Positions 13,501 through 28,500 are shown, numbered from the stretch's first letter. The stretch: DNA of 64,000 nucleotides from Struthio camelus (GCF_040807025.1 NC_090942.1:74141487-74205486); one strand, 5' to 3'. The notes: generated by a model not told the origin, from the letters alone. A program made the numbers and translations.

Positions 13501-16500
13501 TTTGCTCACTTTAGAAGTATTTTACTCACCTTCTTTTAGTTCTGTGCACTTAGTGTCAAAATGTTATGGAAAACATGTTTCTATCTCTGTCCTGATGTAT
13601 CCAGGATGTGAAAAAGAAGTTGGCTCATCCATGTGGATCTATGTTTTACTGGGAAATCTCTTGCGTGGAATAGGCGAAACGCCTATCCAGCCTTTAGGAA
13701 TTGCATACATTGATGATTATGCCATTGAAGAGAATGCTGCCTTATATATTGGTAAAATAAATAAATTATTTTTCTCTAATGGATTTTTCCCTGGTGGAAA
13801 CTGAGTCATTCTGAATAATGGAATGAGAGTTATTGAACTAACTTACCCTGACTGTTTTGTTTGCATCCTTTCCAATATTAAAGTTTTATTTAACAATCAT
13901 GTAAGCTCAAAGGACCGAGTTCCTCTTTAATTGTACCAGTGTAGTTCCATTATCTTAATTTGAGAAAAGAATTTGACCTTAGGCTCCTGCTGTTACCTTA
14001 ATCTTCCTAATTCTTCTGGATGTGGACTATTTAGCTTCTGTGCACAGTTAATTCTCTGGCAAGTGATAAAAACGTGTACTTTTTAAGCACTTAAAATAGA
14101 ATTTCAGGAAATTCTTAGAACTTCCCCTCCAGATTCAGGTAGAATTGTAACAAATAGTTCTGAGGCTTGAAAAGTCGGGATCACTGTTTTCTTGTGTTCA
14201 TTGTGTGAAGAGCTCTGTCCCTTCATGTGAAATATTACCAAAAAGTCCTGCCCTGTCAGCATCCTTTTTTGACGTGTTTCCAGCCTGGCAAAAAACAGAA
14301 TCCCTGTATAAAAGACTTGTTCCTGCCAGATTTTCAGATCAGTCCTGAAAACTCAAAATATGTGGCAAGTTTGGCTTAGGGTCTATTGAAATAAATATTG
14401 GGCACCAAATCACAGTGATTGTTCAGCCTGTTCAAGGTCCACTACAATTTCCATTACTGAGATAATTTCAGTAATTGATATTTGCTTTCCAGTTACTTCA
14501 ATATAGTCAGCAAAACAGTTTATATCAATTATAGAATGGTACTAATATTGAGTTTAGGCCATTAAGTTCCTTGAATTTCTTTTCTTTGGGCTGAATTTCA
14601 TTCTTTAATTGTATGATAACCAAAACAAAAAAGTATCAATGTAGGGGGGAAAATTTTATTGTTGTTTTCTTCTTGCGGAAGTGCTAACTTGAGTAATTAA
14701 CTGTGCCAGAAAGCAAAGGTTGACTCAGTATATAAAGATTGTATCACTTGTTTCCTTTCCAATGTCATACTTTGTTCTTATGTATAGCAAGAACCAATGC
14801 TCATTTTCACTTAGAAACATAACAGTCCCCTGTTTTCTATTACAGGCTGTGTACAGACAGTTGCAATCATAGGCCCAATATTTGGCTTTCTTCTAGGATC
14901 CCTGTGTGCCAAACTTTATGTTGACATTGGCTTTGTAGATCTGGGTAAGTCAGAAAACTTAGGTTTAAAAATTCAGTCAGGCTCCAATATGTCTATTTTA
15001 GGCATGTATTTTAGGCCAAGAACTATCTAGTTCCAGTATCTCTCCTAAGGATAAGAGGCTAATAGAGTAGAGCTGGCACTTTAGGAGATAAACATGATGA
15101 CAGCAGTGCAGTGCCTCATGCGAAAAAGCCTAACAACAAGAACAGCTGTGGAGGAAATAAAGAGGCTTGACTCTTCCTCAGTCCCGGCAGATCCTGCCTC
15201 GCAGGAGATCATCTGGTGAGGAGGCACTAGGGAGGCAGCAGGTACCAGAAGGAGGCAGACCTAAGGCTCAGTATCCTGCTAAGAGCTGGACATGTGAATT
15301 TTGGATTACACTGTCATTGAATAGAAAACCAGTGCTGAAGATGGTACCAGAGTTCCTAATTTCCTTCCTCCCAAGAAAACACCTTCCACTCTGGTTTCTG
15401 GCTGGCTCCGCAGCTTCTGTGCAGAACAGCCCAGCTGGGAGCAGGGTGCGACCACCTGCAGTACCCACCTTGAGTGCATCCTCTCCGTGGATGTGTGCAC
15501 GGTATGCTCTGGGCCCCCCGCAGTGTCAGGGAGAGTCCACTGCTGTCCCTAGGGATCAGCAAGTCCTTATCACCTCCCCTGAGTTGCTCTTGTAACACTG
15601 GTAGATACACCTGACACAGATAAATCTAGACTGAGAGAGGACTCTCCTGGAGAAAGTCCCTGCAGAAATCACCTTCATTGTTATCAGCAAACATTCCCTA
15701 AAACCTTTGTTTTTTTCCTCTCCTTTTTGACTTTTTCCAGACAGCATAACAATAACTCACAACGATGTGCAGTGGGTGGGAGCTTGGTGGCTGGGTTACT
15801 TAATAGCAGGTGTGATTAGTGTTCTGGCTGGCATCCCATTTTGGTTCCTGCCCAAGCACCTACCAAAACCCGAAAGCAGAAAGGACTCCAGTACCTCTTC
15901 TGAGCAGTCAAAGTTCATCACTGAGGATAACATGGAGCGACAGAAATCTTATCAGCAGCATGTGAAGTTTGCTGAGATGGCAAAAGGCAAGTCACTAGAG
16001 TTTGTTTCCTCACTGTTGAGACTCTCTGTTTAATGGCCTCAGTTCACCCCCCTCCCCAAATGTAACTTTCCAGCTAACTAGTATGCACAACTCTAGGGAA
16101 CAATTTCATTGTTCCCTAGACCTTCTCTTTGCAGGCAGAATTTCTCCAGCTGAGGTTTGTAAAATTATGCTAGTGGCCCAACAATTATCACGAAACCCTG
16201 CAAAAGCGTTTCCTTTGCAGTTCTTGGTTGTTGCAGGAGTGGAAGTCAAATAGTCATCACCTGTGATAGCAGTTCCTAAACCACCTTTTTCTGCGTGCTC
16301 AAATTCCTTTTTCTTTAAGATCATCCGTTTTAGTAAAATACATACAAAAGCTGATCAGAATAAGAATGAGTATGGACCACATACAGTATGTTAGCTAGCT
16401 ATCTGGATTTTAGCACCAGCAGTTTTGCGCAATTGTATTTCCTTGGCTCTACCTTGTCAAAAGTGTTTTTCCTCAAAATTTGAATCTGCAGCTCAACATG

Positions 16501-19500
16501 CTTGTGCTTACCTTCAGCTATGCTGAGCACCCTCCCATCCCAATAAAGCTAAAAGGAGCTGTGGCTGTTGAGGACACAAAGAAGCCAACTCAGACCTGTT
16601 TAATGATGAAAGGAAAGTACCTAAAACAAGATTGCTCTCCTAGAAAGCTGTTGTTTAGTAATTTGTTCCACCGTGCCCCCATGCAGAAATGTAGTTCCTA
16701 AGAGCATCATGGGACTTCATTTATTCCTTCTGAAAGATCCTGCAGTCTTCTTTTGGAAGGCACAATCATGTTAAAAAACATTGCTCTCAGAAGTTATTCT
16801 CTCTGACATGGTTGTTGTTTCCATTATTTTATTTTGCAGATTTCTTGCCATCACTGAAGAACCTTTTTGGAAATCCAGTTTATGTTCTGTATTTGTGTGC
16901 AAGTATCATTCAGTTCAATTCTTTAATTGGCATGGTGACATATAAGCCAAAATATATTGAACAGCAGTATGGGCAAACGTCTTCAAAAACGAATTTTGTT
17001 ATAGGTATGCTATATCTGCTTCTTGATAACTTAAAAGCTGACATTTTAGGAGTGACCTATACATATGGGGAAAACTGTTTCTTAGGCTATGCTTATTTGT
17101 CCTCCTTCCTTGCCTGGCTTTTAAGTAGTATCTTGTAGAAGATAAGTTATTTCATTTCTGCTTTAGCAATAATTAGTTCTGAGGTTATCTACGCACGTCT
17201 TACTACAAAAGGTTGCACAGTTTGATACTTTATTTCCCTTTCTACTGGGAATTTGAAAAATAATGTATATACATCACAAGATAATAGTTGAAAAGAGGAT
17301 TACTTTTAAAATATTTTACATGAATTTGTCATCAGACAGATCTATTCCCTTTCTGGCTTCCCATTTATTTCAATGAAATGAAGATCAGCTCATTGAGTGC
17401 TAGAGGACTGACCATAAATTAGCTGTGATATTGCCAGTGATTTCTCATTTTTTTGAAGAGGTTGGTGTTAAATAAAGGGAAGTCAAAGTCATATCAGTGG
17501 TCATATAACATGTGAATTAAAAACTTAAGCTTATCTCAGTGCGATGCTAGTGAAAGAAAATCACATATTTCTGCCTTAACTGTGCTGCTTACTTAAGAGC
17601 TTTTCTCAGTTATGAAGTTAGTCTCCTTAGCCCCCGTATAACACAAGAGAGACAGGAAGAAACTATCTTTCTGCTGGACCACAGGGCCAGCTTTGGGAGT
17701 CTGGCCTCCCCTCTTCCTGTGCCTAAAATCAGAAGCTGTGGAGATGGTCATTTTTGGAGACACGCTCAGGATGGTGAACTTCACTGCCCGGCTATTGAAA
17801 CAGGAGGCTTGAATTCAGTTTTTGAGGTCCAATGATTCAAAAGCATCAGAGGGCAAAGAGGTTTACATCTGCCTTGTTTCAGAGCTCTCAAGACAGCATT
17901 AGTTGCGCAGCAACGGAGGTGTGTATGAGCAGAAAAGCTGTAGTGAGCCATTGTGCTATGTTAATTCCTTAAAGATAGAGGCTGGAATTTGCTGGCACAA
18001 AACTCCCAAAAGAAAGGAGAAATCTTCAGTCGTAGTTGATGGCCAGGGAAAGTCCAGAAAACAATCCCTACATTCAGTACAGTACTTTTCATTGTATTCA
18101 CAGATTTTCTGGAGCTAAGCTTTTAGCTATATGCGAACTGATTGAGGGTTAAGATCCATCTGATTTGACGGGGCACCTATATTCAGCAGAGAGTGTATGA
18201 TGGCTAGGCTAGGAAAGGACTCTGGCTTAGGAGCTATCCCTGCAGGAAGTTCCCTTCCTCCCTTTGCTTTCTCTCTCGATCTGCTGTCTCCTTTTCTCCA
18301 CTAAGGACCTGAGGGCTCGGTAGAACTAACAATATCTATCTCCCTTTCCCTTCCCCTCCTTCTTTTTTTTTTCTTAGCAATCTCTGTCTCAGTCTCTTTG
18401 ATAGATATTAGAATTGTCTGGGCAATTTGAAGCACTGTAACCAAAAACAGTTGGAGCCTGTAAGAGGGTATTTTTTCAGTAGCCACAAACCAAGAAATAT
18501 ACAAGAAAGGAAATGGTGGCTTCTGTGTTTGTATGGCTTTTTTTAAAATATACATGCAATATTTTTCCCATGATGCCAAGGTCAAGCAAAAAAGTTAGCA
18601 GTAAGAACACAAGAAGTACATATGAGACACAGAAGTATCTATGAATGGGCAAGTGGAAGGTGTTTAGTGCCTGGTGTATCACACAGCTCCCAGTTTCCAC
18701 TCCAGTCTTACCTGGCAATCAGAAGAGAACAGGAAAATGTGCGTGTTGAAAGGGTTTGCGCAGGGCACCCTCGTGGGATCGTGTAAGGACTCTCTCTTTA
18801 CCTATGCTGTATTTGAGATACCACCTCTGAAATCTCCCGAAACACAGTTTTCACATGTGCTTAGGATGATCAAATGCCATCCCACTGAAGCTTCCTGAAC
18901 ACCAGCAGTAACAGGATTAGGCCCAAAAGGAGCACGTTTGACAGCTGTGTTTAATAAACTCTCTCTTGATATGCTGGCGGCAAAAATGAGATTATCTTGT
19001 TTTATACCTTTTGGCTCAGAATAAGATATGTTTTATAGCGTTATCATTACATGTCTCTTCTGGAAGAAATGATTTCCTATAGAGCCTCTTAATCACGTAG
19101 AGTAACGGACAAATGCAAATCAAGTATCTCACGGCAATCTTTAAGTCAGCAGTACTTGCAGTATTCATTTGAGCAAGGTATGGCATTGAAATGAAGGTGA
19201 AGGCACTGGTCTGTGTCTACACAGGAAATCTCAGAGTAGTCTGGATTTTTATAAAATAGTTCCTGGAAAAGATACTTACCTCTGTTTTTACTGGATAGAA
19301 TAAGGCTATTTTTAACAAAAACATGCCTTCTAGCATCTATGCTAATCACTGCTTTCTCCCATGCATACAGGTGGATACAATTTGACTCAGTTTAAGGGGT
19401 CCCTTAAGGGTGTATTTCTTGGCAGAAAGATTAAATTGCAATGTTGTGAACTGATATTTGAAATTAAGTCATTTAAAATCATGTTTTAATGCCACCATAC

Positions 19501-22500
19501 CCCTGAATAAACATCCAAAATATCATCTATTGTATGAATGCACATATACTTTTGTACTTGCTTTTGTTTTATACACTCAAATCAGTACCACTAGGTGTCA
19601 GCATTAATTAAAAGCCGCAGAATGCATAGTCCTGTGAAAATGGGAAATTTCATATGCTAAAACTGGATGGTAAAGCTAGGAAAATCATTTTCAGTAAGAA
19701 TGAAATCCAGCAAAGGGCACTGTACTCGATTGTGCAGTGTCTTTTACAGTGGCCTCTCTTTACATCTTTTTTGTATGTACTAAACAGGATTTTTTTGGTC
19801 TTGATGTCCATGTCTATCAGTATGGACACTGCTCTGAGCAGATCCGTGCAGGTAAGGATTAACGGTCACCCAATCTTATGTGTTACCTTCACTGCTCTTC
19901 CAGCGGGTTGCTTGAAGTCTGGTAGAAGAGCGGTCATGGGGTGTACGTATCTTCTTGCTGCTGCAGCACTTGCCCAGGGGAGCATTTCAGCAGCCAAAAA
20001 CATAGACCTTCTGGTTACACCCTGACTCTCCTGTGAGCGGAGGCAATGGCTTATAGCTAGTTCTCTCCTCGCTGCGGACTTCCCTAGCAGATCATCAGCA
20101 GGATCATTCAGCCAATAATTCCTGGCCAAATCAAAACAGAAAAAACAGCAGGTCTCACTCAAGTTCTCTTAACTCTGTAGGCCAAAACTTGATTTGCTCT
20201 CTAGGAATGAAGAGTTCAGGCTACTCCTGTCAGCGGAAGGGAGAAGGAGAGAAGCTGACCTGGAAAATCGGAGTGGGACAGCCCCAGAGAGTAGCCCGTG
20301 TTGCTTCTGCTGTGACTATATGGGTGAAGGACACAAATAGGGCAGCGGGAGGGTCTGTACCAAAAACCCAGCATGCCAAACTGTGCAGCAGGACTGCGGC
20401 CCTTTTGGCAGCCCTCAGCAGTACGATGCTCTAGACAACAGCCTGCTTCCGCATGCCCAGGGTGGCTCTCATGAGCACTACTGTGACATATTACAACTGC
20501 GACATATTACAACAGCGACTACAAAATACTATGACGGTAATAGAATTTGAACAACCCCTCCACCAACAAACTAGCTTAAGAAATTGGCAGATCGCTATCT
20601 AGACCCTCTATACAATCTCACTGATAATTATGTTTCTGTTGAAGAGCTAGCGATGTAAGATTTCTCTAGGAACCAGTTTTCGGAAACAGTCCCAGCATCA
20701 TCGTAGAAAAGTTCCAGATCTGGACAAATAAAATCCCCAGATCAAAGATGCTTCAAATTTTGCCACTTCATGTTAGCACTACTGCTGGGTTTTTTTGACA
20801 GAGGGGGACGGTCCGTTGAAGTGAAGTTTTCACTGATGCAGATTTTTCTGTTTGATTTCAGGTCTTATCAACATTCCTGCTGTGGCCTTTGGCATATTCT
20901 CAGGGGGACTGATCATGAAAAAATTCAGAATCAATGTTCTAGGGGCTGCAAAACTTTCCCTGGGATCATCTTTCTTTGGTTACCTTTTACTTCTTTCATT
21001 GTTTGCGATGGGCTGTGAGAACTCGGAAGTGGCTGGGCTGACCGTGTCGTATCACGGGTATGTTGGGAAGTGCAAACTTCAACATAAAGTTCTATTTCAA
21101 AACAAACTCCTTCCTCATTGTATTCCACAAGGAATATATTTTTGAACTGAGAATTGCTGACCTAAATATGCTTCTCAGAAATTTGATTCAAAGCAGTGGA
21201 AACCATTCCATCTATTCCAGTGGGCATTGTGTCAAAACCCTTTTGTGATTGTCTTCAGCCCTGAGGGCTTTATGCCACAACTGCAGATTATTTTTCTGAT
21301 TACTTTTTAATTATTATTGCCATGGGACCCATCCTTTGAACCTACAAATTCCTGGAAATCTGAGGAGCTCAGTAGGGGGGTAATAATCAATTAATTGTTC
21401 TTTGCCTCTGTGTGCTGCTGAACAACCCATGGCATTTAACAGCTTCTGGACTCAAAACTTAAGGAAGTAAAGATTAACCGTGAGCACAGCGGTACGCTTG
21501 AGGCTGGCACTTTTTGGTCATTTTTGTCCCTGTTATTACCCTACAAAGCTCTTTCTGTGGAAGGGTCTTCCGTCTCTGATTGCACAGCAGGCCCAGGAGT
21601 AGCTCAGGTGTCTACTTCGGCAGGAGCTGGCAGACAGTGTACAGGTATCGGCCCTTCAGATTAGGTGAATCCCATTCCGGTCATTTCCCAGTGGTGATTT
21701 CCCATGAGTAACTCACTCCCCTCTTTGTAGCTGGAATAATCAAACTTTTGCCCAGGTTTGATGTAACTGCATCAAGCCTCAGATAATTAAAATCCTAGAA
21801 AATCTCACAAAATGCATGAATGGAAATTGCTAGCTGTCCTGCTTAAGAAAGTAACTATTATCTCATAGTAGGCACGTCAAATAGTAAAATACTTTTGATA
21901 AAAGAGAAATAAGAATGAACACTCCTGTGCAAAAGTGAAAAGAGACAGCACCTTAATGGACTAAAAATACAAGGCCAACTTCAGGTGCATCTGGCAGAAA
22001 GCATAACCCATGATTTGATAATGGTTTCTTTCACATCTACTAGAAAGCATAATTCCAATTTCTCTTCTTCTACAGAACCAAACAGATAACTCATTATGAG
22101 CAAGCTCTGTTTTCAGAGTGTAACTCAGGCTGCATATGTTCCAAAAATGACTGGGATCCTATATGTGGGGATAATGGAATTACCTACATTTCTGCTTGTC
22201 TTGCTGGCTGTCAGGCATCCAATGGAAGTGGAAAAAATACTGTAAGAGATTCTCCTATTTCTATACGTGACGTTGTAGTTTTCCTAATATAACTAGTTCT
22301 GGCACAGTAAATTAATTAAAACTGAGTAAGCTAAACCTTCCCCAATCATAAGCTCCTGAGGTTTTTAGCAATCTGCCACCCACTTTTAAAACTTTCTGAA
22401 GTGCTGCTTCCAGTAGATACCAAATGGAGAACGTAGGAGTTTTTTTTTTTTAGCTGTTGGCTACCAATGCCATTAAAAAAAAAAATACAGTCATCAAAAG

Positions 22501-25500
22501 TAGATATTTCCTTTAGATAATTCTTCTTCAATGAAACAGAATTTTTCCTGTTGTAAAACCTTTTCCATTTTGGAATTAAACTTCTGGCTACCCAGAAAAA
22601 CATACTAGGGAATGAACATCCACTTTCTTCTGTTCTGGTTATCATGCCCTTTCACCTGCTATCTTTTAGGTATTTTATAACTGCAGCTGCGTGGGAATTT
22701 TAGAATCTCCTTCAAGAAGCTTCTCAGCTGTGGTGGGACCATGCCAAAAAGGAAATGAATGTCCAAAAATGTTTCTATATTTTCTGGTAGTATCGGTTAT
22801 CACTTCATATACTTTGTCAATAGGTGGCACACCTGGATACATACTACTTCTAAGGTAAGCAATCATTTCTTTTAGCATTGCCAGATGTTTTCAAGGTGCT
22901 TTGATACCTGTAATCAGGTCTTTCTCCTTTCCTAATATTCTGTGACGTATTTTCAGCTATGCAAGGTGGATTTTAAAATACTTTCTCGCTACTAAAAAGC
23001 ATCCTCACAATCTGGCAAGATGTTTTCTGCTACTGAAGCACGTACTTGTGATTATCTCTACCTTACACGTTTCTGGCTGTGAACATGATATAGCCGGCCT
23101 AGTTACCGTTTGTATCAAATTCTACTCACCTTAATGCCTTTTACATTTTCAGAATGGTGTTAAATGGCCTTCATGTGAGTGGAAATCAGCTCTACACGTG
23201 TCTGTGTGCACATGTATGTACTTATAGATAACCAATTTTCCTCACTTGCAATGGATACCAATATTCAGGTACACAGAGGTGACCTAACACAAACCCAAAA
23301 CCTCTGTATACGCTCAGTTCTTCCCCTTGGGTCCACTATATTTATCTATACAATTACTCCTTTAAAGATTTCTCTCTTCAGAATACAGATAGATTTGTCA
23401 TGCAATGGTTTTTGCTATCGTAACAATCGTGGATTTATCCTGTGTGTCCCAAGAGGTTGTTCCACTACATATTTAACTGCTGGAACTATTTGTCCACCAC
23501 CAAGTGTAAGCTTTTTAGCTAGTTTTAGAAAGTGCAAACAGAATGTAATACTTCCAGTGCATAATCTGGACTTTTGTCAACCTTTGGATTCCCAGTTCTG
23601 CACCACTCCGTCTAGGAAAGCTTTTTTTTTCAGTTCTTTTTTCCATATTATTTCCACATGGGTACATGCTACTTCTCAATTGAAACAGCAGCAAATATGT
23701 AATTAAGTTTTATTATTGCTGTGTTTTCTTACCCTAAAATTCTCTTTGCTTTTGAATGAACTTTTCTGGAACAGGCCCTATCTCATTGCCAGTGTCTTTA
23801 TACCACACAGAAAAAGCCAGAGCTAGAACTGGCTGAATATATGTTATATAGAAAAACCTAAATAAGTAAATGTAACTCCAGCTGTGGTTCCAGCACAACC
23901 CTTGCATCAGAAGTAATGTTCACACAGAGCCTTTTAGAAATGATTAAGGTGAGGATCCTGCCCCATTGCCCTCCACAAACACTGCCAGTGAAGTACATGC
24001 CTTAAACCATGTGTAGCTTTCCACACCCACGTTGTAGCTGTGTCCAGCCCCAACAGTGTTATCATCGAGCGCTGCAAAAAGATGTGGTGTCTTTCTCTCC
24101 AAGCAGTGACTGCAGAAAGACCAATCATACTAGAATCCATTTAAGACCACTTTTTGCTGAAAAGTGAAACTATTCACCATGAAGCTGTCCATTCACCAAG
24201 AGGACAATGATTCACAAGCTGAGAGCTTGTAACACAGTGAAGCCATCAGCATTTCTGTCAGATTGCCCACCGTGGTTGCTTCTGCCACAGGAGGTTTTTC
24301 GGTTGTATAAAAATGGGCTTAGGGCTCTGCTGGGCTGCAGTCTCCTTCACCTTTCCCTCCACATGTCACATCTCCCTTTTGTCCATAAAACATAGGGCAG
24401 GAAATAATGAACAGGCATAGTACCATATGGGGGCACAGCACCACCATTGCCGTGCTCAGCGACTTGCTGTCTGTCCTGTCTCCATTGGAGAAATATTTGG
24501 CAGGAGACTCTCTTAGCTGGACATACACAAGCTTCAATCATATGGGGGTGCCTTGACTTCACAGCCCTAAGTGCCCACTCTCCAGGGACTTGCTGCTTAA
24601 CGAATTTATTTGGAGAATTTCTTTAGAGCTGTTTTCAGTAAAGATCCTAACACATTTTGTTATATGAAATCAGAGAGCTTTATTGGTTCAGTTCCAGTAC
24701 CTTTCATTCCTGTTGAAAATAATTTTACTTCGAGAGCAGTCTAATTGAAACTGAGAAATTATATGTTCCTTAGCTGGAATAAAGGCACCAGAATCTGTTC
24801 CACAGCTATATAAAACATGTTTCAATATGTTAAATCTACTTTTTTTTCTTCACAAATGACCTGAGGGCACAATTCCATATTAAGCTCATGCTCACTTTTC
24901 TGACATTTGTCGACAACTGGCTTTCCCTGAAAATCTGTCTGAACAAGACGCGTGCTTTTTTTCCCAGAAAAAAAACGCTCTTTGAAAAGAAGTACTCCTA
25001 AAGTCAAATTTCAGACTTCTTTTAAGTAATTTTTGCCATTATCTTTTAAAAAAAATTTTCAATATTCAGCCAGGTCTAATAAGAATCCAGGATTTGGGCA
25101 CGTTGATGTTTTCAGATAAGTTTGGGATATCCTTGCATCTGCTGTGGAGCACAAATAGAACCAAATCCCCAAAGGCTTATAAGATTTAGTGACACTTGCT
25201 TCAAGAGTTTACAAAAGCAAATTCATTGAAGTACGCTTACAGCTAGTGATTGAGTCATTTGATGAAATGTCCTTTCAGTGGTTTTAGGCTAAAAACAATT
25301 GCCAATGAACTTGGGGAAGTCCTGAAGTTTTGGGGAAAAAAAATGCAATTTGGATTGCTGCTGTTTAAGGACAAGCAATGAATAGAAAGTCAGTAGGCAA
25401 TGAAAAGGAAATCTTAGGTCTCCCAAAACAGGGCTGACTTTTCAAGGTCTTGAAAAAACACAGTTTCTGTGGAAAGATAACACAAATATGCATTTTTTTT

Positions 25501-28500
25501 TTCCGTCTGAAGGAGAAGATGTCTGTATTATATTCTTTATGAAGAAATCTTAGCAGGATATCAGTCTTACAGAACAGATAATATGTATCCAGTTTTGGTT
25601 TTATTTTCCACTCTTTGCTTTCTATGCCTTCACATTTGGCTAAAATGACTTCCAGGCAGAGACTTGCTTGTGTAGCATGGATCCTATAGGGACAGTAAAA
25701 CACTGTCACTCTGGATCGATATCGTATTTTGTCCATTTTTCCAGAGATGACAATGCCTGCATAAGTCACAATGGTAACAGATTGTACGACAAAAATCCAT
25801 GATCAGGGCATTAGAGAGTGAAGCCCTCAGATCACAAAATGAGGCAGATACGAAGATTTTTTGACTGTGTCAATATCTTGATCTTGTTTTCCATACATGC
25901 CCTTCGTGTCCTTTTGCATTTTCACTAAATCAAGGGAAGATGATCTGGATCTTGTTCACAATAAGGGCTCTTAATGCTATCCTGGCAGGTACATTGGAAT
26001 GTATCAAGCATGTCTCAGCTTAACCAAGTGACTGGGACTACTCACATGCTTAAAGTTAACCACGCGCTCAGGTTCTTGCTGGATTAGAGCAGCAGTGCCC
26101 AGGTGACCTGTCTTGCAATAGGCAGCCCAATATACAGTGTACGAAACAACACTTGAGCAACCGGTGAGGTTAGCAACAGAGGAACTGCACTAATTTGACT
26201 TGCTCCATAGGACACTGTCGCTAGAGTGTATATGAAGAGTGGCTGCTCTCCAGCCCACCTCGCCTACCCACCAGATGAGCCCCTGAGGCTTGAGTATCCC
26301 CAGTCTTGAGCCAGAAGGGCTTAGGTTTGTGCTCAGGAGCTATGACTGGGCTCACATAGCAAGTTTGAATGCGGATAGTCTATTCTGTCAGAGTCAGAGA
26401 TTTACCTTTACAGGAGATGTGATCCTGATCCCGGATACAGGAAAATTAAAATAGTATGCCTAAATGCCTTCTATTAATCTGGGTCATAATGTATCCACAA
26501 TTTTATTGAGTGCTTAATTGAATGAGATGATTGTTCGATTTCATGAGCCTATTCTTGCTCTCTGTTTGTAACTCCTATAAGCTATTTTTGCTAATATTCC
26601 ACCACCATTAAATTTTGATATTTAATATAGATATTAAGAAAAATGCACTACCACCATTAAATTTTGATATTTAATATCGATATTAAGAATTCCTAGATTC
26701 AATTTTAATTTTATCACATTATTTTCATACTTCTAGAATTCTGCTAAAGTCAGCTGCATTAAGGAGAGAAAAGTAATATCTCTTTCCTCCCTCATGCTTT
26801 CTATTTGTGTTCAAATTATGCACAATCAATTCTTTATTTCTACTTAACACTGATTTTTTTTATTTTTAGGTGCATTAAACCGCACTTGAAATCATTTGCG
26901 CTTGGGATCTATACTCTGGCAGTAAGAGTGCTTGGTAAGTTTGGTTGGGGATATTTTAATGTAGTCCTCTTTAGTCACTTATCTGAGAGTTAACCTTTGA
27001 CTATTGGAAAGAACTACTTCTAGCTGACAAGTCAACATTATATGATTACAAATAATAAAAAAAAATTAAAAAAAAAACAAGGACAAAGCTTGGTAGAAGG
27101 AAAGAAACTGTATATTATGTAAATCCTATAGCTGTATCATAACAAAAAACGTAAACTGACAGTGCACATTTGGAGGTGACAAGGGATCTGTCGTAGTACT
27201 ATGAAGCTAACATCAAAATTACTTCTTGCCTCTTCTTATCCAATAAGAAGCCTAATAGACCGGACTAGAATATTTTGTGATCATTATTGAGGCATATTTT
27301 CGTTAAGTTCTCAGGGAATTCCTGAGGTCAGGGTGGACTGCAGCCCTGTGGTAAAGTTGCCTGCAAGCCTTCTCTAAAAGCAAGGTTGTCATGAGATGCC
27401 AATGAACCGAGAACTCTGAAATCTTCTAGGTCTTATTAGAATAGATAACAATTAGCAGAATGCAAGGCACATATTTCAATAGAGAAAAGTTAGATGAGCT
27501 GGGTGAGGCAGATGAAATGAAAAGAAGGTATCAGTTGTGTTCTTACAACTTCTTTGCGTGTGGAAGTGTCATTATTATTTTATATTGTACATTAGTATGC
27601 CTCTAGATCAGAACAGATTACCCTGGAAAGTAATGGTATTGCCTCTATTTATTTGTTAAATACATCCAGCCGGAATTCCAGCCCCAGTGTATTTTGGAGT
27701 GGCAATAGATACCACTTGTCTGAAATGGGGAAGCAAAAGATGTGGGGGAAGAGGAGCATGTAGACTCTATGATTCCAGTGCACTCAGGTAATACCTCTTG
27801 TCAGTTCATTCCTTAAATATATCTACACACAAAGGGCTAGCATTGGTAGGAGAATTTGCATCTAATAAATTGGGTGAAAAATTTTACCTTGAGTGAAAGA
27901 GTTTGAAAAGCAACAATAATAATAATGATAATAACAATAATGCTCAGTTTTTAGAGTGCTCTTTGTGTTTAGTCTTTTTTGGTTGACATTATTTCAATTT
28001 CTGCTGAAAATATTTAAGGCTCTGAATTTCTAGCCAAAAAAATTTCGATTCTCAGTTTTATACTAAAACTCCTCCCATTTTCTCAGCAGTTCTGCTGGGG
28101 GAGGGTTGGAGGGAGCCTGTTGTACCTCAGCATTGTTCCTTATTGGAGCTGGATCACAGGGAGGACGGGAAGGTGCCATGAAGCACGCCTGGCTTATTGA
28201 AAGGCTTAAGCTCTATGCTGACTTTATTGATTCATTGCTAGAGGAGAGTAATTATATGAACTGTATTCATGAAAAGCATTATCCTCCCATGGAGAATGGA
28301 ACAACAATGGTAAAAGGAAAACAAGAGAACAGGGCTGCTGGTAAGTTGTCACCCCTTCCCCTCATCCCTCCAGAAATAAAACATGAGAAGAGGGGTGCAT
28401 CCTCCTTTGAAAATTTCATCAGAGAAGAAAAGAACAAAACTCATTTGGGACTCAATACTAATAAAGCATAATGAGATATTATTGTTGTTGTTGTTATTGT

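Noticed and set aside
15167-15595. A 142-codon open frame in intron 6 of SLCO1C1
   Set aside because: There is no family resemblance. Several overlapping frames on both strands are also open here because the segment is GC-rich and stop-poor.
16106-16324. A minus-strand frame in intron 7 of SLCO1C1
   Set aside because: Short, no recognised motif, and no minus-strand splice or promoter context.
23179-23706. A 175-codon open frame in intron 11 of SLCO1C1
   Set aside because: The translation has no recognisable domain and is low-complexity in places. It lies wholly within an intron whose flanking exons join in frame. Length alone is not enough in AT-rich DNA.
25365-25769. A 134-codon minus-strand frame in intron 11 of SLCO1C1
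   Set aside because: No family resemblance, low complexity in part, and it ends in AT-rich sequence without gene features.
28106-28471. A 121-codon open frame in the last intron of SLCO1C1
   Set aside because: It has no recognised motif. The true exon 13 to exon 14 junction skips it with correct phase and homology.
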